From UBA6244 sp965140775 (GTDB lineage Bacteria > Bacteroidota > Bacteroidia > Bacteroidales > F082), in the NCBI GenBank assembly GCA_965140775.1, contig OZ223471.1, forward strand, positions 3,534,001 through 3,598,000: DNA of 64,000 nt, in the 5' to 3' direction. Position numbers and translations under genes: made by a program. Of this stretch, positions 26,704-37,500 are shown piece by piece. The stretch's first letter is position 1. Every line of letters starts with the position of its first letter. The notes under the pieces were generated by a model, which was not told where the DNA came from, made no database searches, and saw only the letters and a program-made list of their open reading frames with translations.

Positions 26704-27693
26704 CTAATTGACAAGAAGCTTTCTGGTTTGAGATTTTCCGTTAGAAAAATTAACGGTGATAAACAATACGCCCTTAAAGCTATCTTTAATATCAAAATTT
26801 CCGGTAAAAATATTCTCTCCCAATTCAATTCTTTCAACCACCCTTCCGGTTAGGTCAAACATGTCCACTGATTTAATGGCTTCACTCGACTCAATGGTAA
26901 AGTTGTTGTCATTAACAGGGTTGGGAAAAACATCCAGCTTAACCAAGGGTTGGTTTTCGGAGATGCCAATTCCTGTACAATCGCAATAATGTGCGCCCAA
27001 TGAATCAAAAGTGTTTTCAGGAATCGAATCCCACTGAACATCTACCACAAAATAGGGATCAGGATTGGCAGTAACCCCGGCAGTAACATTTGTTTTACGA
27101 ATCAGGGTGTGGTCTTTGGTCCAGGCCAACCAAAACAAGGGTCCTACATTGTAGTCGGAGATGGTGTAGGAAGTGGGAACACCACCACTGTTGTAGGTAA
27201 TGGTTGTATCGTTGATATTTCCCCATCCGTTGTCAGCGCTGGTCATTGGGGGACCAATTTTTGCAAATATGTCAATAACCTGCCCATTTGTTTTTTCCAG
27301 GGTTACAGCATCATTTCCGTTGAAATACATCATTTTATTTACTTCATAAACGGGACATAAAAAGATATCTGCTTTTTCCTGTAAAGCACTGTCAACAGGT
27401 ACTTCCTGACCTGTACCATTGGGGTCGCGTTTGTCGAGAACAACCACAAAAGTACCTTTGGATTCGATGGTACCTGTCAAACCAACTGCATTGGGTTCAA
27501 AACCACCGTTAGAATAACGAACCAACTGATAAGCGCTCAGATCAATGGCGTTTGGTGTTGGGTTATAAATTTCAATGGCCTTGTTATTGCCTGAACCTTC
27601 TACGTATTCTGAAATAAAGAGTTCGGAACATTCCTGTGCATAGCTAAATGCTGCAAAAAAGGCTGCAACAAATAAGAGTAATAGTTTTTTCAT
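26704..27693 (-). CDS. Secreted lamin-tail domain protein with T9SS sorting domain, 329 aa
   Basis: A signal peptide (MKKLLLLFVAAFFAAFSYAQ) is followed by a lamin-tail domain at about residues 22-140, beginning ELFISEYVEGSGNNKAIEIY and including NGNDAVTLEK. Such domains in bacteria often accompany extracellular nucleases and phosphoesterases. The last 75 residues are a type A T9SS domain (LDVFPNPVNDNNFTI and GVLFITVNFSNG), so the protein is sent through the outer membrane and anchored or released. No catalytic motif is visible. It is first in a minus-strand run with the TonB receptor and the phospholipase D-type protein, which suggests a shared role outside the cell. Confidence 0.85.
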   Translation of the reverse strand: MKKLLLLFVAAFFAAFSYAQECSELFISEYVEGSGNNKAIEIYNPTPNAIDLSAYQLVRYSNGGFEPNAVGLTGTIESKGTFVVVLDKRDPNGTGQEVPVDSALQEKADIFLCPVYEVNKMMYFNGNDAVTLEKTNGQVIDIFAKIGPPMTSADNGWGNINDTTITYNSGGVPTSYTISDYNVGPLFWLAWTKDHTLIRKTNVTAGVTANPDPYFVVDVQWDSIPENTFDSLGAHYCDCTGIGISENQPLVKLDVFPNPVNDNNFTIESSEAIKSVDMFDLTGRVVERIELGENIFTGNFDIKDSFKGVLFITVNFSNGKSQTRKLLVN

Positions 27694-27733
27694 GCTTTTT
27701 ATATTTTATAAATGAACTATATATATTTTTTTA

Positions 27734-27761
27734 CAAAAATAACAACAAATGTCAACCCAAA
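27734..27761 (-). promoter_or_regulatory. Promoter of the lamin-tail / TonB / nuclease cluster
   Basis: On the minus strand TTTG (complement of 27758-27761), a 16-bp spacer, then TATTTTTG (complement of 27734-27741). The -7 element matches TAnnTTTG; the spacer is shorter than the usual 19-21. It lies about 40 bp before the start codon. Confidence 0.5.
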
Positions 27762-27848
27762 GTCACACTTAACAATTTATTCATGTTTATTTGGCTTCAA
27801 TGGGCATTATTTGTGACTTTCGACGAATAAAAGTAGTGTTTTTGGCGA

Positions 27849-30800
27849 TTAGGGTGTGTTTTTTTCCAAAAAATCTGCTCCGGAGAGCTTTTTCAGGATG
27901 GAAAGGGCTTTTTTTACGTTGTTCACATGCTCGAAACGCAGGGTCAAACTGTCTTTTACCTGTTTCATCACACAAGCTTTGGGGTGTTCCTTAATAAAGG
28001 CCAGCACGTTTCCGAACGCTTCCGACTGAAAATAGGGCGAATCCATGGTGCCGGTAAAATAGCCCGACATGCGGTTGTGCTTGAGGTAGAGCTTAACAAA
28101 GCCCACCTTCTTGGCCAACCACCTCAGCCTGAGTGAGTCGATGAGGTCGTGAACCTGTTGGGGCATGGGACCAAAGCGGTCCACAAGTGCCGTACTGAAT
28201 TTTTCCAAATCGGCCTCCGTGTCCAGGTTGTCGAGGTCTTTGTAGATGCTCAACCTTTCGGTGATGTTGGTGATATAGGTGTCGGGAATCAGGATTTCCA
28301 AATCGGTTTCCATCTGACATTCGTGTACCAGATCTTTCGACTGGTTTTCTTCTTTGTACAAGTCGCCAAACTCAGCTTCCTTGAGTTCCTGAATGGCTTC
28401 GTCCAGAATTTTCTGGTACATCTCATAACCGATATCCGAAATAAAACCACTTTGCTCGCCTCCCAGCAAGTTTCCGGCTCCACGGATGTCCAAATCGCGC
28501 ATGGCAATACTGAATCCGCTTCCCAGGTCGGCATGTTCCTCCAGCGCTTTCAGTCGCTTGCTTGCTTCCGAAGTAAGTGATGACAGCGGCGGTGCTAACA
28601 AATAGCAAAAAGCCTTCTTGTTGCTTCGCCCCACCCTGCCCCGCAACTGGTGCAAATCGCTGAGACCATAGTTTTGGGCATCGTTGATGATAATTGTGTT
28701 GGCATTGCTGATGTCGAGCCCCGATTCGATGATGGTGGTGGACAGCAGCACATCGTACTCCCCATCGATAAAGTCGATCATAATGCGCTCCAGTTTGGTT
28801 CCGTCCATTTGACCATGGGCCACGGCAATGCGCACGCCGGGTATAAATTTGTGAAGCATATCGTACACATCCATAATGTTGTTCACGCGGTTGTGCACAA
28901 AAAATACCTGTCCGCCCCGCGACACCTCGTAATTGATGGCCTCGGTGATCACTTCTTCGCCAAAGGACCTGATTTCGGTATGCACCGGATGTCGGTTGGG
29001 TGGCGGGGTGTTGATGATGCTCAGGTCGCGGGCACCCATTAATGAGAATTGCAGGGTGCGCGGAATGGGCGTTGCCGTCAGGGTGAGGGTGTCCACGTTG
29101 GCACTTTTCTGACGCAGTTTTTCCTTGGCAGCCACCCCAAATTTTTGCTCTTCGTCCACGATAAACAGACCGAGGTTCTTGAAGTCGATGTCCTTGCTTA
29201 GCAGCCTGTGGGTGCCTATCAGGATGTCGATTTTTCCTTCTTTGAGTTTTTCGAGGGTTTCCTTTTGCTGTTTGGCCGACTTAAACCGGTTGATATAGTC
29301 CACCTTTACGGGAAATTCACTCAGTCGGTCGCTGAAGGTTTTGTAGTGTTGCAAGGCCAAAATGGTGGTCGGAACCAAAACGGCCACTTGTTTGCTATCG
29401 TTAACTGCCTTAAAAGCAGCACGTATGGCAATTTCCGTCTTGCCAAATCCCACATCGCCACACACCAGCCGGTCCATGGGGTAGGAGGCTTCCATATCTT
29501 TTTTGAAGTCGATGGTGGCTTTCAGCTGATCGGGCGTGTCCTCATATATAAAGGAGGCTTCCAGCTCGTTTTGCAGATAGGTGTCGGGCATAAACGAAAA
29601 CCCTTCGGCGGCCTTGCGCTGGGCGTAGAGTTTGATCAGGTCGCGGGCAATGTCCTTGACCTTTTTCTTGGTTTTGTTTTTGAGGTTGGTCCAGGTGGCC
29701 GAGCCCAATTTATTTAATGTGGGAGGGGTGCCATCTTTTCCAATGTATTTCGAAATGCGGTGCAGCGAATGAATGCTCACATAAAGCAAGTCGTTGTTCT
29801 TGTACATCAAACGGATGGCTTCCTGCTTTTTGCCGTTGTTGTCGATGATTTGCAGGCCATCGAAACGTCCCACGCCATGGTCGATATGGGTAACAAAATC
29901 GCCCGGGGTGAGGTCGTAAAGTTCTTTGAGCGAGATGGCTTCCTTGCGGCCAAATCCTTCGCGCAATTTAAAACGATGATACCTGTCGAAAAGTTGGTGG
30001 TCGGTATAGCACAACAATTTCAGGTCTTCGTCCACAAACCCCTGACTCAAACTGTGGTTGATGGCCGTAAACCGAACTCTGTTGTCTTCGGGCTGCTCCG
30101 ATTGCAAATCTTCAAAGATGCTGTACAACCGTTCGGTTTGTTTGGGGTTTTCTGAAAATATCAAGCATTGGAAACCTTCCTCATGTCGTTGCCTGATGTT
30201 TTCGATGAGCAGGTTGAAATTTTTATTAAACGAAGGTTGCGGCTTTTGCCGAAAGGCAACCGTCTCTGAATTGGGAAAAGACCGGCTGCTGCCATATTGC
30301 AGGGTGGTCGTTTGTGCAATGCGTTGTAAAAAGTCGTGTCCGTCGGTAAACAACTGATGCGGGTTGGGTCTGTTATCTTTATCTTCCAGCCGCTCGAACG
30401 ATAAAATGGCCTTGTCGAATTCGTCCTTCATCCGTTGGTGGGTGAGTTCGATATTGTCGAACCAGAACAGGGTATGAGCGGGCACATAGTCCAGAAAATC
30501 AACCCTTTCCTCCTTAATCATGCGGTCCTGCACATTGGGCAGAAGCGAGATGCGTTGCATGATTTGAATGGAACGTTGGGAAGCCGGATCGAAACTGCGG
30601 ATGGACTCAATTTCATCGCCAAAAAACTCAATGCGGTAGGGGTGGTCGTTGGAAAACGAAAACACATCCACGATACCACCACGGATGGCAAATTGTCCGG
30701 GTTCGGCCACAAAATCCACCGGATCGAATTCAAATTCGCTAAGCAAATCCACCACAAAGTCCAGAGAAACCGCCTCTCCCACCTTAAGTTTCATCAGGTT

Positions 30801-31244
30801 TTTGCTCAGGTAGCGTTTGGTGATTACCTTTTCCGACAGGGCTTCCGGGTAGGTCACCACGATGGTTTTGCGGTCGTCGTTCATGAAACGTTTCAGCACT
30901 TCAGTTCGCGACAACTGATAGGAGGCATCGGTATTTTCGGGTTCGTAGGGGCGTTTGTAGGAAGTGGGATAAAACAACACCCTTTTTTGGTTGAAATCGG
31001 TTTCGCTTTCGCCCAGCAGCCGTTCGATGTCGTTGTACAAATAAGCAGCCTGTTCCTTGTCGGGAACCACCAACACATGCTGTTGCTTGCCGGCATGTTC
31101 AAAAATTCCGGTGAGCACCATCGTTATCCCCGAACCACTAATTCCGGAAAGCTGAAGGTGCAACTGTTTATATTCCAGCAAACCACGAAGCTGTTTTACT
31201 GCGGGATGCTGAACAAACTGAGCATTAAGGTTGGCTGACTTCAT
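27849..31244 (-). CDS. mfd: Transcription-repair coupling factor
   Basis: ATP-driven translocase that removes stalled RNA polymerase and recruits UvrA. At 1131 aa it is full length. The N-terminal UvrB-like region runs to about residue 330, with FYPTSYKRPYEPENTD and EPGQFAIRGGIVDVF. The RNA polymerase-interaction domain starts near DLTPGDFVTHIDHGVGRFDG. The helicase core has Walker A CGDVGFGKTEIAIRAAF, motif II VDEEQKFGV, and TATPIPRTLQFSLMGARDLS. Motif VI is QLRGRVGRSNKKAFCYLL. A C-terminal domain for UvrA contact follows. It is monocistronic, with TAACTTTG at 31262-31269 as a -7 element. It forms the left housekeeping border of the defence island. Confidence 0.98.
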   Translation of the reverse strand: MKSANLNAQFVQHPAVKQLRGLLEYKQLHLQLSGISGSGITMVLTGIFEHAGKQQHVLVVPDKEQAAYLYNDIERLLGESETDFNQKRVLFYPTSYKRPYEPENTDASYQLSRTEVLKRFMNDDRKTIVVTYPEALSEKVITKRYLSKNLMKLKVGEAVSLDFVVDLLSEFEFDPVDFVAEPGQFAIRGGIVDVFSFSNDHPYRIEFFGDEIESIRSFDPASQRSIQIMQRISLLPNVQDRMIKEERVDFLDYVPAHTLFWFDNIELTHQRMKDEFDKAILSFERLEDKDNRPNPHQLFTDGHDFLQRIAQTTTLQYGSSRSFPNSETVAFRQKPQPSFNKNFNLLIENIRQRHEEGFQCLIFSENPKQTERLYSIFEDLQSEQPEDNRVRFTAINHSLSQGFVDEDLKLLCYTDHQLFDRYHRFKLREGFGRKEAISLKELYDLTPGDFVTHIDHGVGRFDGLQIIDNNGKKQEAIRLMYKNNDLLYVSIHSLHRISKYIGKDGTPPTLNKLGSATWTNLKNKTKKKVKDIARDLIKLYAQRKAAEGFSFMPDTYLQNELEASFIYEDTPDQLKATIDFKKDMEASYPMDRLVCGDVGFGKTEIAIRAAFKAVNDSKQVAVLVPTTILALQHYKTFSDRLSEFPVKVDYINRFKSAKQQKETLEKLKEGKIDILIGTHRLLSKDIDFKNLGLFIVDEEQKFGVAAKEKLRQKSANVDTLTLTATPIPRTLQFSLMGARDLSIINTPPPNRHPVHTEIRSFGEEVITEAINYEVSRGGQVFFVHNRVNNIMDVYDMLHKFIPGVRIAVAHGQMDGTKLERIMIDFIDGEYDVLLSTTIIESGLDISNANTIIINDAQNYGLSDLHQLRGRVGRSNKKAFCYLLAPPLSSLTSEASKRLKALEEHADLGSGFSIAMRDLDIRGAGNLLGGEQSGFISDIGYEMYQKILDEAIQELKEAEFGDLYKEENQSKDLVHECQMETDLEILIPDTYITNITERLSIYKDLDNLDTEADLEKFSTALVDRFGPMPQQVHDLIDSLRLRWLAKKVGFVKLYLKHNRMSGYFTGTMDSPYFQSEAFGNVLAFIKEHPKACVMKQVKDSLTLRFEHVNNVKKALSILKKLSGADFLEKNTP

Positions 31245-31261
31245 TCGTTGAAAATTGGCCG

Positions 31262-31269
31262 CAAAGTTA
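31262..31269 (-). promoter_or_regulatory. -7 element of mfd
   Basis: TAACTTTG on the minus strand is a perfect TAnnTTTG, 17 bp before the mfd start codon. No convincing -33 element is visible. Confidence 0.5.
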
Positions 31270-31742
31270 AAAAAAGTAAGCTGAATGATTTGAATTTAAA
31301 AATATCCCCAATCGCTGAAGCCTATGACCGGCCATTTAAATAGTCTCAGCAAGAAAACGCCAAATACTTCGATAGGCTTGATTTTTATCCGCCTGAGGCG
31401 GCCTCATGCCTCGTCTTTAACGTTTTTTGCAAGAGATATAAAAATGGGTCCACCCCGAAAAGTCGTTCATTCATTAAAAAGTTTTTGAAAACCCTTCGAC
31501 TACAAATTAATACCGATTATGAATTGAAATGAGCGTTAAGTTCGCTTCGCTCCTGAAACCTTTTCAATTCTATATCGGCATTATACATCAACAGCGTAGT
31601 GATACCTTCAAATTATAGTTGGTATAACCACCTGGCACAAAAGATACATGTTTTTGATAAGCAGGACTTTGTATAATCTCAGTAAAAACTCTGCGGAACA
31701 CAGTGGTCAACTCTGCGGAACTCCGTGTAAAAAATTTGCTAC

Positions 31743-31868
31743 TACACTTTTGGGAGAGGATTCAACTCGTTTAAGGAGAAAAGCAGAGGAACCACCGTAA
31801 TATACACCCACGTGAGCAACCTGAACCTATCAAAAATTACGAGTCCGGGAGATTTGATAAATATTTAA
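31743..31868 (+). pseudogene. C-terminal remnant of a tyrosine recombinase
   Basis: The + frame beginning at 31743 reads through SRGTTVIYTHVSNLNLSKIT and SPGDLINI to a stop at 31866-31868. This is the C-terminal tail of XerC/phage-type integrases, where the active-site tyrosine sits in the YTHVS motif and KI-SP-D-L follows. Nothing upstream (31245-31742) extends it, so only about 40 residues survive. It marks a past integration event at the left edge of the AT-rich island. Confidence 0.7.
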
Positions 31869-32220
31869 TGGCAAGTGATGCAGCCGGAAAAGAAAATAAG
31901 TATATTTGACAACTGCTAAAGAAAATAATATGAACAGCACCCATATTCATCATTTTTTACGCCATTTGATTTTCAGGGCATTGGGCTATATGGCAAATGT
32001 AGTCAAAGGGGAGGTAAATGGGGTATGGGTGGGTTTTGCACGTAGTTATGCCCAATGCTGAATAGACCAGAAACCAAAGACTAAACAGAGAAACAAATTA
32101 AATGAAAATCCATCGCACAAATAGCACATTAGGTTTTTGCCAACAGACAAAAAAGACGACCCCAAAAAACCAAAAGAGCTATTTCTTGCCATCGCTCAAA
32201 GACAAATAAGAATATCATAG

Positions 32221-34584
32221 ATGAAAGATGTAACGAAGTATATTGAGATATTAATTGAATTTGCCGAACGGAAATTAAAAGCACATTTCCAGATTGACAA
32301 ATTAGGCCTAGATAGCTTCGAGACAATTAATTCCTATTTGATTTATCAAACAATCACAGAAAGCAAAAAACAAAAGAATACTCTTATCTATATCCCAGAC
32401 AAAGAAACGAAGACGCAGTTTTATGTTCCTGCAATTTTTACTCTTGCATTATACAATTTCATTGATAATTACATTGATGATTCGACTGTCTATCAAGTGG
32501 GTGATATTTTACAGGAAGATGGTAACAGATATGAGATAATTAAAAAAACCGAAAATGGTTTTACAATAAAAGGAGCAAATAGCATACTTAAATATCCAAA
32601 TCATCAACAAATAAAACGTTACACAATAACAACAGCAGAGTTTAATGCACGGAGAGCAAAACTAAAATTTGATATTTACAAAGAGTTTTTCTCGGATATT
32701 TTAAATATTGAAACTCAAAAGAAGTTTGTCAATTTACCATCAAAGTTTAAGTATAAATCTGTTATTGTGACTGATAAAAGTATCGTTGATGAATTAAAGC
32801 AGCACAATATTGAGAACCGCAATATCAACAAAGCATTTCCATTTCAATACATAGCAAAATCAGGGAAAAAGACTGATAATTTACCAATGGATTCAATGAT
32901 ATTTATTGTAAATGATTATGAGACTGCACGAAAACACATTCTCGACAGAGGAATAAAAATCCGCAACATTACTATTATTGGTTCAAATAAATACAAAGAC
33001 CATCACCGAGAAATATCTGAAGATTTAAACAATAAAAGAATTGAAAATTGCTTGTTGATTGGTAGTGCTGATACTTCGGAGAACGCCATCCCGAACTTAT
33101 TAAAATGGAGATGGACTTTACCTGAATTAGATTTCTTTAATTATATCACTACTTATCCAATACAAAAGATTGATGTTGAAAATGATGAATTTTCAATCCA
33201 CTTGGAGAATTTCGATTCTATAATAACTCAGATGGAGAATGACTATGGAATTGACCTAAAAGAACTTTATAAATTTGTTAGAAACCTATTCCCAATTATT
33301 ATCCCTTCAATAGAAAGTAGGTTAATTACTCAACTTGACAACATGCTGGTCTATTTTGAAAAAGAAGGACAAAACATTGTTGAAACTGCATTTTATGAAA
33401 TTGACAAATATGAGTACGAAGAAAATTGGAATGATATTTTAGAAGCCTATTGCAAGTTGGTTGAGTGTAAAAAAGGCAGCCAAGCAAAATTTGATAAATT
33501 TCAGGACTTTAATAAAATTGATTTTTTAGTCGTTCCAAAAGAATATTTAGGGATTTGGAGCGAAGAAGTAAAAAAAGAAACAATTAAAAATGTAATCTCA
33601 TTTAAAGAATTTGAAAATCTTGACACCACAAATAAAACAATAGTTTTTTTAGGCTTTTTTGGACACAGTCATTTAAAATCGATGATTTATAACCCCAATA
33701 GAATAAGCATATTATTGTTTCCTCAGGAAAAAGAGCATTTCGAGAATAGTTTCAATAAATTTAAAAGAGAAACATATCTTGAATTAAAAAACTCAGATAG
33801 GAATGCAATTTCTGGTATCTCATTTAAAGAAACTGAAAAGGTTGAAAACATTTCGGACTTGATTTCTAGGTTATTTGAACAAGATGATAAAGCCAAAATA
33901 AATCCTGATTATTCTGATGTTAACTGCTCAAATATTATAAAGGAGTTGACATTCGAAAATGACGATGATGTTTTAGAATTAGATGAAAATAAAACGGTTT
34001 TATTAAAAATTCAACGTAAAGAACGTTTTGAGAAAGTAAAAAATTTAATTGTAGGTGATACAATCAGAGTTTACGATAATTCAACAAAAGAAGAACTTTA
34101 TCAAGTTGCATTAGAATATGATACAGGTGGAGAGTTTACGAGAATTGAAGAGTTTTCAAAACTATGGAAATACGAACTAAAAAAATACTCCAAGAAATTT
34201 GATACTCTAACCGAATTGCATCAAAGTCTTGTAGAAGATGGATTATCAATAACTAATGAGTTTACATTAAAAAATTGGACGAATGTTAATAGCAACATCA
34301 AGTTTCCGCAAAACAAAAAGGATTTATCCGTTCTTAAAAAATCAATAAATTCAGATTTATTAAATGAGAACTTCAATGATATTTTAAAATATCGACTTGG
34401 ATATAACAGAATTATGAAGTCATTAGGACGAAGATTTAGTTCTGAAATTTCAGATTATATTCAGAATAAGAAAAAAGGGAAATTGTTGCTGCGGTTTTCA
34501 GAGAATCAGATTCAACAATTTGTTGACCAGAATGCCAAAGAAAGAATTATTAAAACTATAAAAGTGATTGAGAATGAACAATAG
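32221..34584 (+). CDS. DrmE-like protein, first gene of a DISARM-type operon, 787 aa
   Basis: I do not recognise a catalytic motif in this protein. It is first of three overlapping genes, the next two being drmA and drmB. In class 2 DISARM the gene before drmA is drmE, a core protein of unknown function about 800 aa long, and position and size match. Visible features: charged helical segments throughout, a hydrophobic strand TIVFLGFFGHSHLKSMIY near residue 475, ILLFPQEKEHFENSF soon after, and an acidic stretch (ENDDDVLELDENK) near 580. No signal peptide or membrane segment, so cytoplasmic. Codon use and base composition are AT-rich like its partners and unlike mfd or galE. Assignment to DrmE is inference from order and length. 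Confidence 0.6.
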   Translation: MKDVTKYIEILIEFAERKLKAHFQIDKLGLDSFETINSYLIYQTITESKKQKNTLIYIPDKETKTQFYVPAIFTLALYNFIDNYIDDSTVYQVGDILQEDGNRYEIIKKTENGFTIKGANSILKYPNHQQIKRYTITTAEFNARRAKLKFDIYKEFFSDILNIETQKKFVNLPSKFKYKSVIVTDKSIVDELKQHNIENRNINKAFPFQYIAKSGKKTDNLPMDSMIFIVNDYETARKHILDRGIKIRNITIIGSNKYKDHHREISEDLNNKRIENCLLIGSADTSENAIPNLLKWRWTLPELDFFNYITTYPIQKIDVENDEFSIHLENFDSIITQMENDYGIDLKELYKFVRNLFPIIIPSIESRLITQLDNMLVYFEKEGQNIVETAFYEIDKYEYEENWNDILEAYCKLVECKKGSQAKFDKFQDFNKIDFLVVPKEYLGIWSEEVKKETIKNVISFKEFENLDTTNKTIVFLGFFGHSHLKSMIYNPNRISILLFPQEKEHFENSFNKFKRETYLELKNSDRNAISGISFKETEKVENISDLISRLFEQDDKAKINPDYSDVNCSNIIKELTFENDDDVLELDENKTVLLKIQRKERFEKVKNLIVGDTIRVYDNSTKEELYQVALEYDTGGEFTRIEEFSKLWKYELKKYSKKFDTLTELHQSLVEDGLSITNEFTLKNWTNVNSNIKFPQNKKDLSVLKKSINSDLLNENFNDILKYRLGYNRIMKSLGRRFSSEISDYIQNKKKGKLLLRFSENQIQQFVDQNAKERIIKTIKVIENEQ

Positions 34585-37500
34585 TCACGACAGCATTGCA
34601 AGAGATATTTTTCAGGAAAGAATTAAAAAAGGTCTTTTAGGACCTGGTTCTGATATTTTCGTTTCTGAAAAGGATGCTAATGGAGAAATTATTGCAGATT
34701 ATCCCCTGCAAAGATATTACACTGGAGTTCTATTCCCAGAAAAGCAGAAGGTGCAAACCTTTGACGAGAAGGCAGATGCAGACCTAAACAATGAGACAGA
34801 TAAGGAAGAAAATGAAGAACTTGAGCAAGGAGAAGAGAATGCTGAATTTGGTTCACAAGAAAATGGTATAGACAAAAAAAGAAAAGAATCAAATGAAGAT
34901 GATGAACTTAAAATATCTCAAAATACATTTTTCCCTTCAAATATTGGCTTAACCTTCTGTGTAGACCAAAATGCAAAGGAACTTGATGTGGAATTTAGTT
35001 TTGGATTGTATTCTCAAATTGATGAAAAAAACGAAAAAGATTTAAGAGAATGTAAGATATTGTTTTCTAAAAATCTCTATCAAGAAACAATCTTAAACAA
35101 TGAAAATTTCCCAGATGCATTAAAACAAAAATTAGGATATGAAGATGGGTATTTACTATTAACAAAGAAAATTGAAGGATTTAAAGGCGGAAAAAAGAAA
35201 CGGTCAGGAGACTATGTTATTTTCGATGAATACAAAAAAGAATTTCCCAAAAGAGTGGAAACACAAATGATTGAAAAACTTTTCGGAAGAAAATGGAAAC
35301 GAGAAGAAATTGCTATTAAAGAATTAATTCCACTATCAGAAACAACAATCCCTAAACCAATTTTTGAACGAAACCTAAGGAAAGTAAAAGAAGACTATCT
35401 AAGAGCTTCCTATACAGTTAGAACTTATAGTTTTGCAAAAAATCCCAATAATATTTATGTAAAAATTCAATTAGCCAATACTTCTGATGCACACCCTGCA
35501 AATCAATTTTCAAATGGCAAGGAATTATTAAATCAGAAATCTATTTTCCAAGCAAATATTAAAGTAAAAACAAATGAGCTAAAACCTTATAAGTCATACC
35601 TTGAGTTAAATCCATTAGACAGGGAAGCCGAAGTTTTAAATTATTTGTATAAAGACAAGTTCAGTTATGGTATTGGGCATAATTGCTCGGTAATATGGAA
35701 CAAATCAGAAGAAACCATACAAACTACTTTTTTACCACAATATGATATTAAGGACGCTAAAAATAGCTTTTCTAAAGAAGATTTTAAAGATAATTTAGAT
35801 GACTTCCTTTCATTAAATGAAAGTTTAGATATTTACAATTTATCACATTTCTCAGGTAAAAACCAATCTCAAATATTGGAACAATTAAAATCATTTGTTG
35901 ATTTATATGGGGTTTGGATAGATGAACAAAAGAAAAAGCCTTCTGTAAACTCGGAAATTGAAGAAACTATCTTCAAAGATTTAGACTACAACTTTAAAAG
36001 GTTGAAATCCAATATAAATCTTTTAAAATCAGATGTTGTATTTAGAGCATTTCAATTAGCAAATACATCGATGCTTATACAGATAATCATTTCAAATGAC
36101 AATGATTTCTCTGGGAAAGAAAAGGATTTACAAGACCTAAATAACGAGATAAATTATAAACAGCTTGGTTTTTTCGAGAATTATGATTTTTCAAGGCTGC
36201 CTTTTAAGAGACCCAAATATCGTCCATTTCAATTAGCCTTCCTGCTACTAAATATTGATAGTATTACAGAATTAAATTCTGATTCAAGAAATGAAATTGT
36301 TGATTTAATTTGGTTTCCAACAGGTGGTGGAAAAACAGAAGCGTATCTTGCGGTTGCTGCATTTACAATAATTTATCGTAGGCTTATAAATGAAACGGGA
36401 TTTGAAGGAACTTCAGTAATAATGCGTTATACATTGCGGCTTCTTACGGCACAGCAATTTGAAAGGGCTTCAAGGCTAATTGTTTCATTAGAGTTTTTAA
36501 GAAGTTATTTTGAGAGTGAATTAAAACAATCTCCAATAAATATCGGAATGTGGGTTGGTATGTCTTCAACACCAAACACACTAAATGAAACAGAAGAAAA
36601 AGTTGAAGAAATCAATGAAGAGTGCAATAAAAAGAATGGTAATCCTGAAAGTAAAAACGTTTTTCAGATAAGCTCCTGTCCATGGTGCGGAACGAAATTA
36701 ATTACTAAAAATGAATACGGAAACTGGGATTATGGTTTTAAGCTGACTGGAAAAAATAAAAATGCGGAGTTTAAAATAAAATGCTTGAATAAAAATTGCA
36801 ATTTTCATAATGAGCTACCAATTCAAGTGGTTGACGAAATGCTCTATGAAACCCCACCAACATTACTTTTTGGAACAGTGGATAAGTTTGCAATGTTGGC
36901 ATGGAAAGCAAACGGACACAAATTTTTCAATTCTCTAGATGATGAAAAATTACCACCTGATTTAATTATTCAGGATGAATTGCATTTATTGACAGGTCCC
37001 TTGGGTTCAATAACTGGAATTTTTGAAAGTGTCATTGAAATCTTGTGTTCAAAAAATGGGCATAAACCCAAAATAATTTCGTCAACTGCGACTACTCGAA
37101 ACACCAATGAGCAAATTAAGGCTTTGTATGGTTCAAAAAGAAAAGTGAATATTTTCCCGCCTTCTGGATTAAGCTATAATGATAGCTTTTTTGCAAAAGT
37201 TTCAAAAACAGAAAGTAAGAGAAGGTATTTAGGCTTTATTCCAACTGGCAAATCAACGATAGATACTCAATTACAGATGATTGCCAATTTATTTGTTGCT
37301 AGGTTAGAAGCGTATAAGAAACTCATCCAGAATGGAAAAAATGACTATGAAATATTTGATAAATATTGGACAATTGTATCTTACTATAATAGTTTAAAAG
37401 ATGTAGGAAAAATACACAATAAAGTTGGCGATGAAATTTCACAATTCACATCAACTTTACAAAACAAACTATTTGGGGAAAATCCATATTATAGATTTAA

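Larger units (their letters stand above)
31245..32220. other. Gene-free left flank of the defence island
   Basis: Apart from the mfd promoter and the recombinase remnant (31743-31868), no gene is supported. A short hairpin CCGCC-TGA-GGCGG lies at 31391-31403. A possible 42-codon reading frame begins at 31930, but it has no recognisable family and I do not call it. Base composition becomes visibly more AT-rich from here to about 42.6 kb. Confidence 0.6.

Noticed and set aside
31930..32058. 42-codon frame upstream of the DISARM operon
   Set aside because: Too short and featureless to support; likely chance in a non-coding flank.
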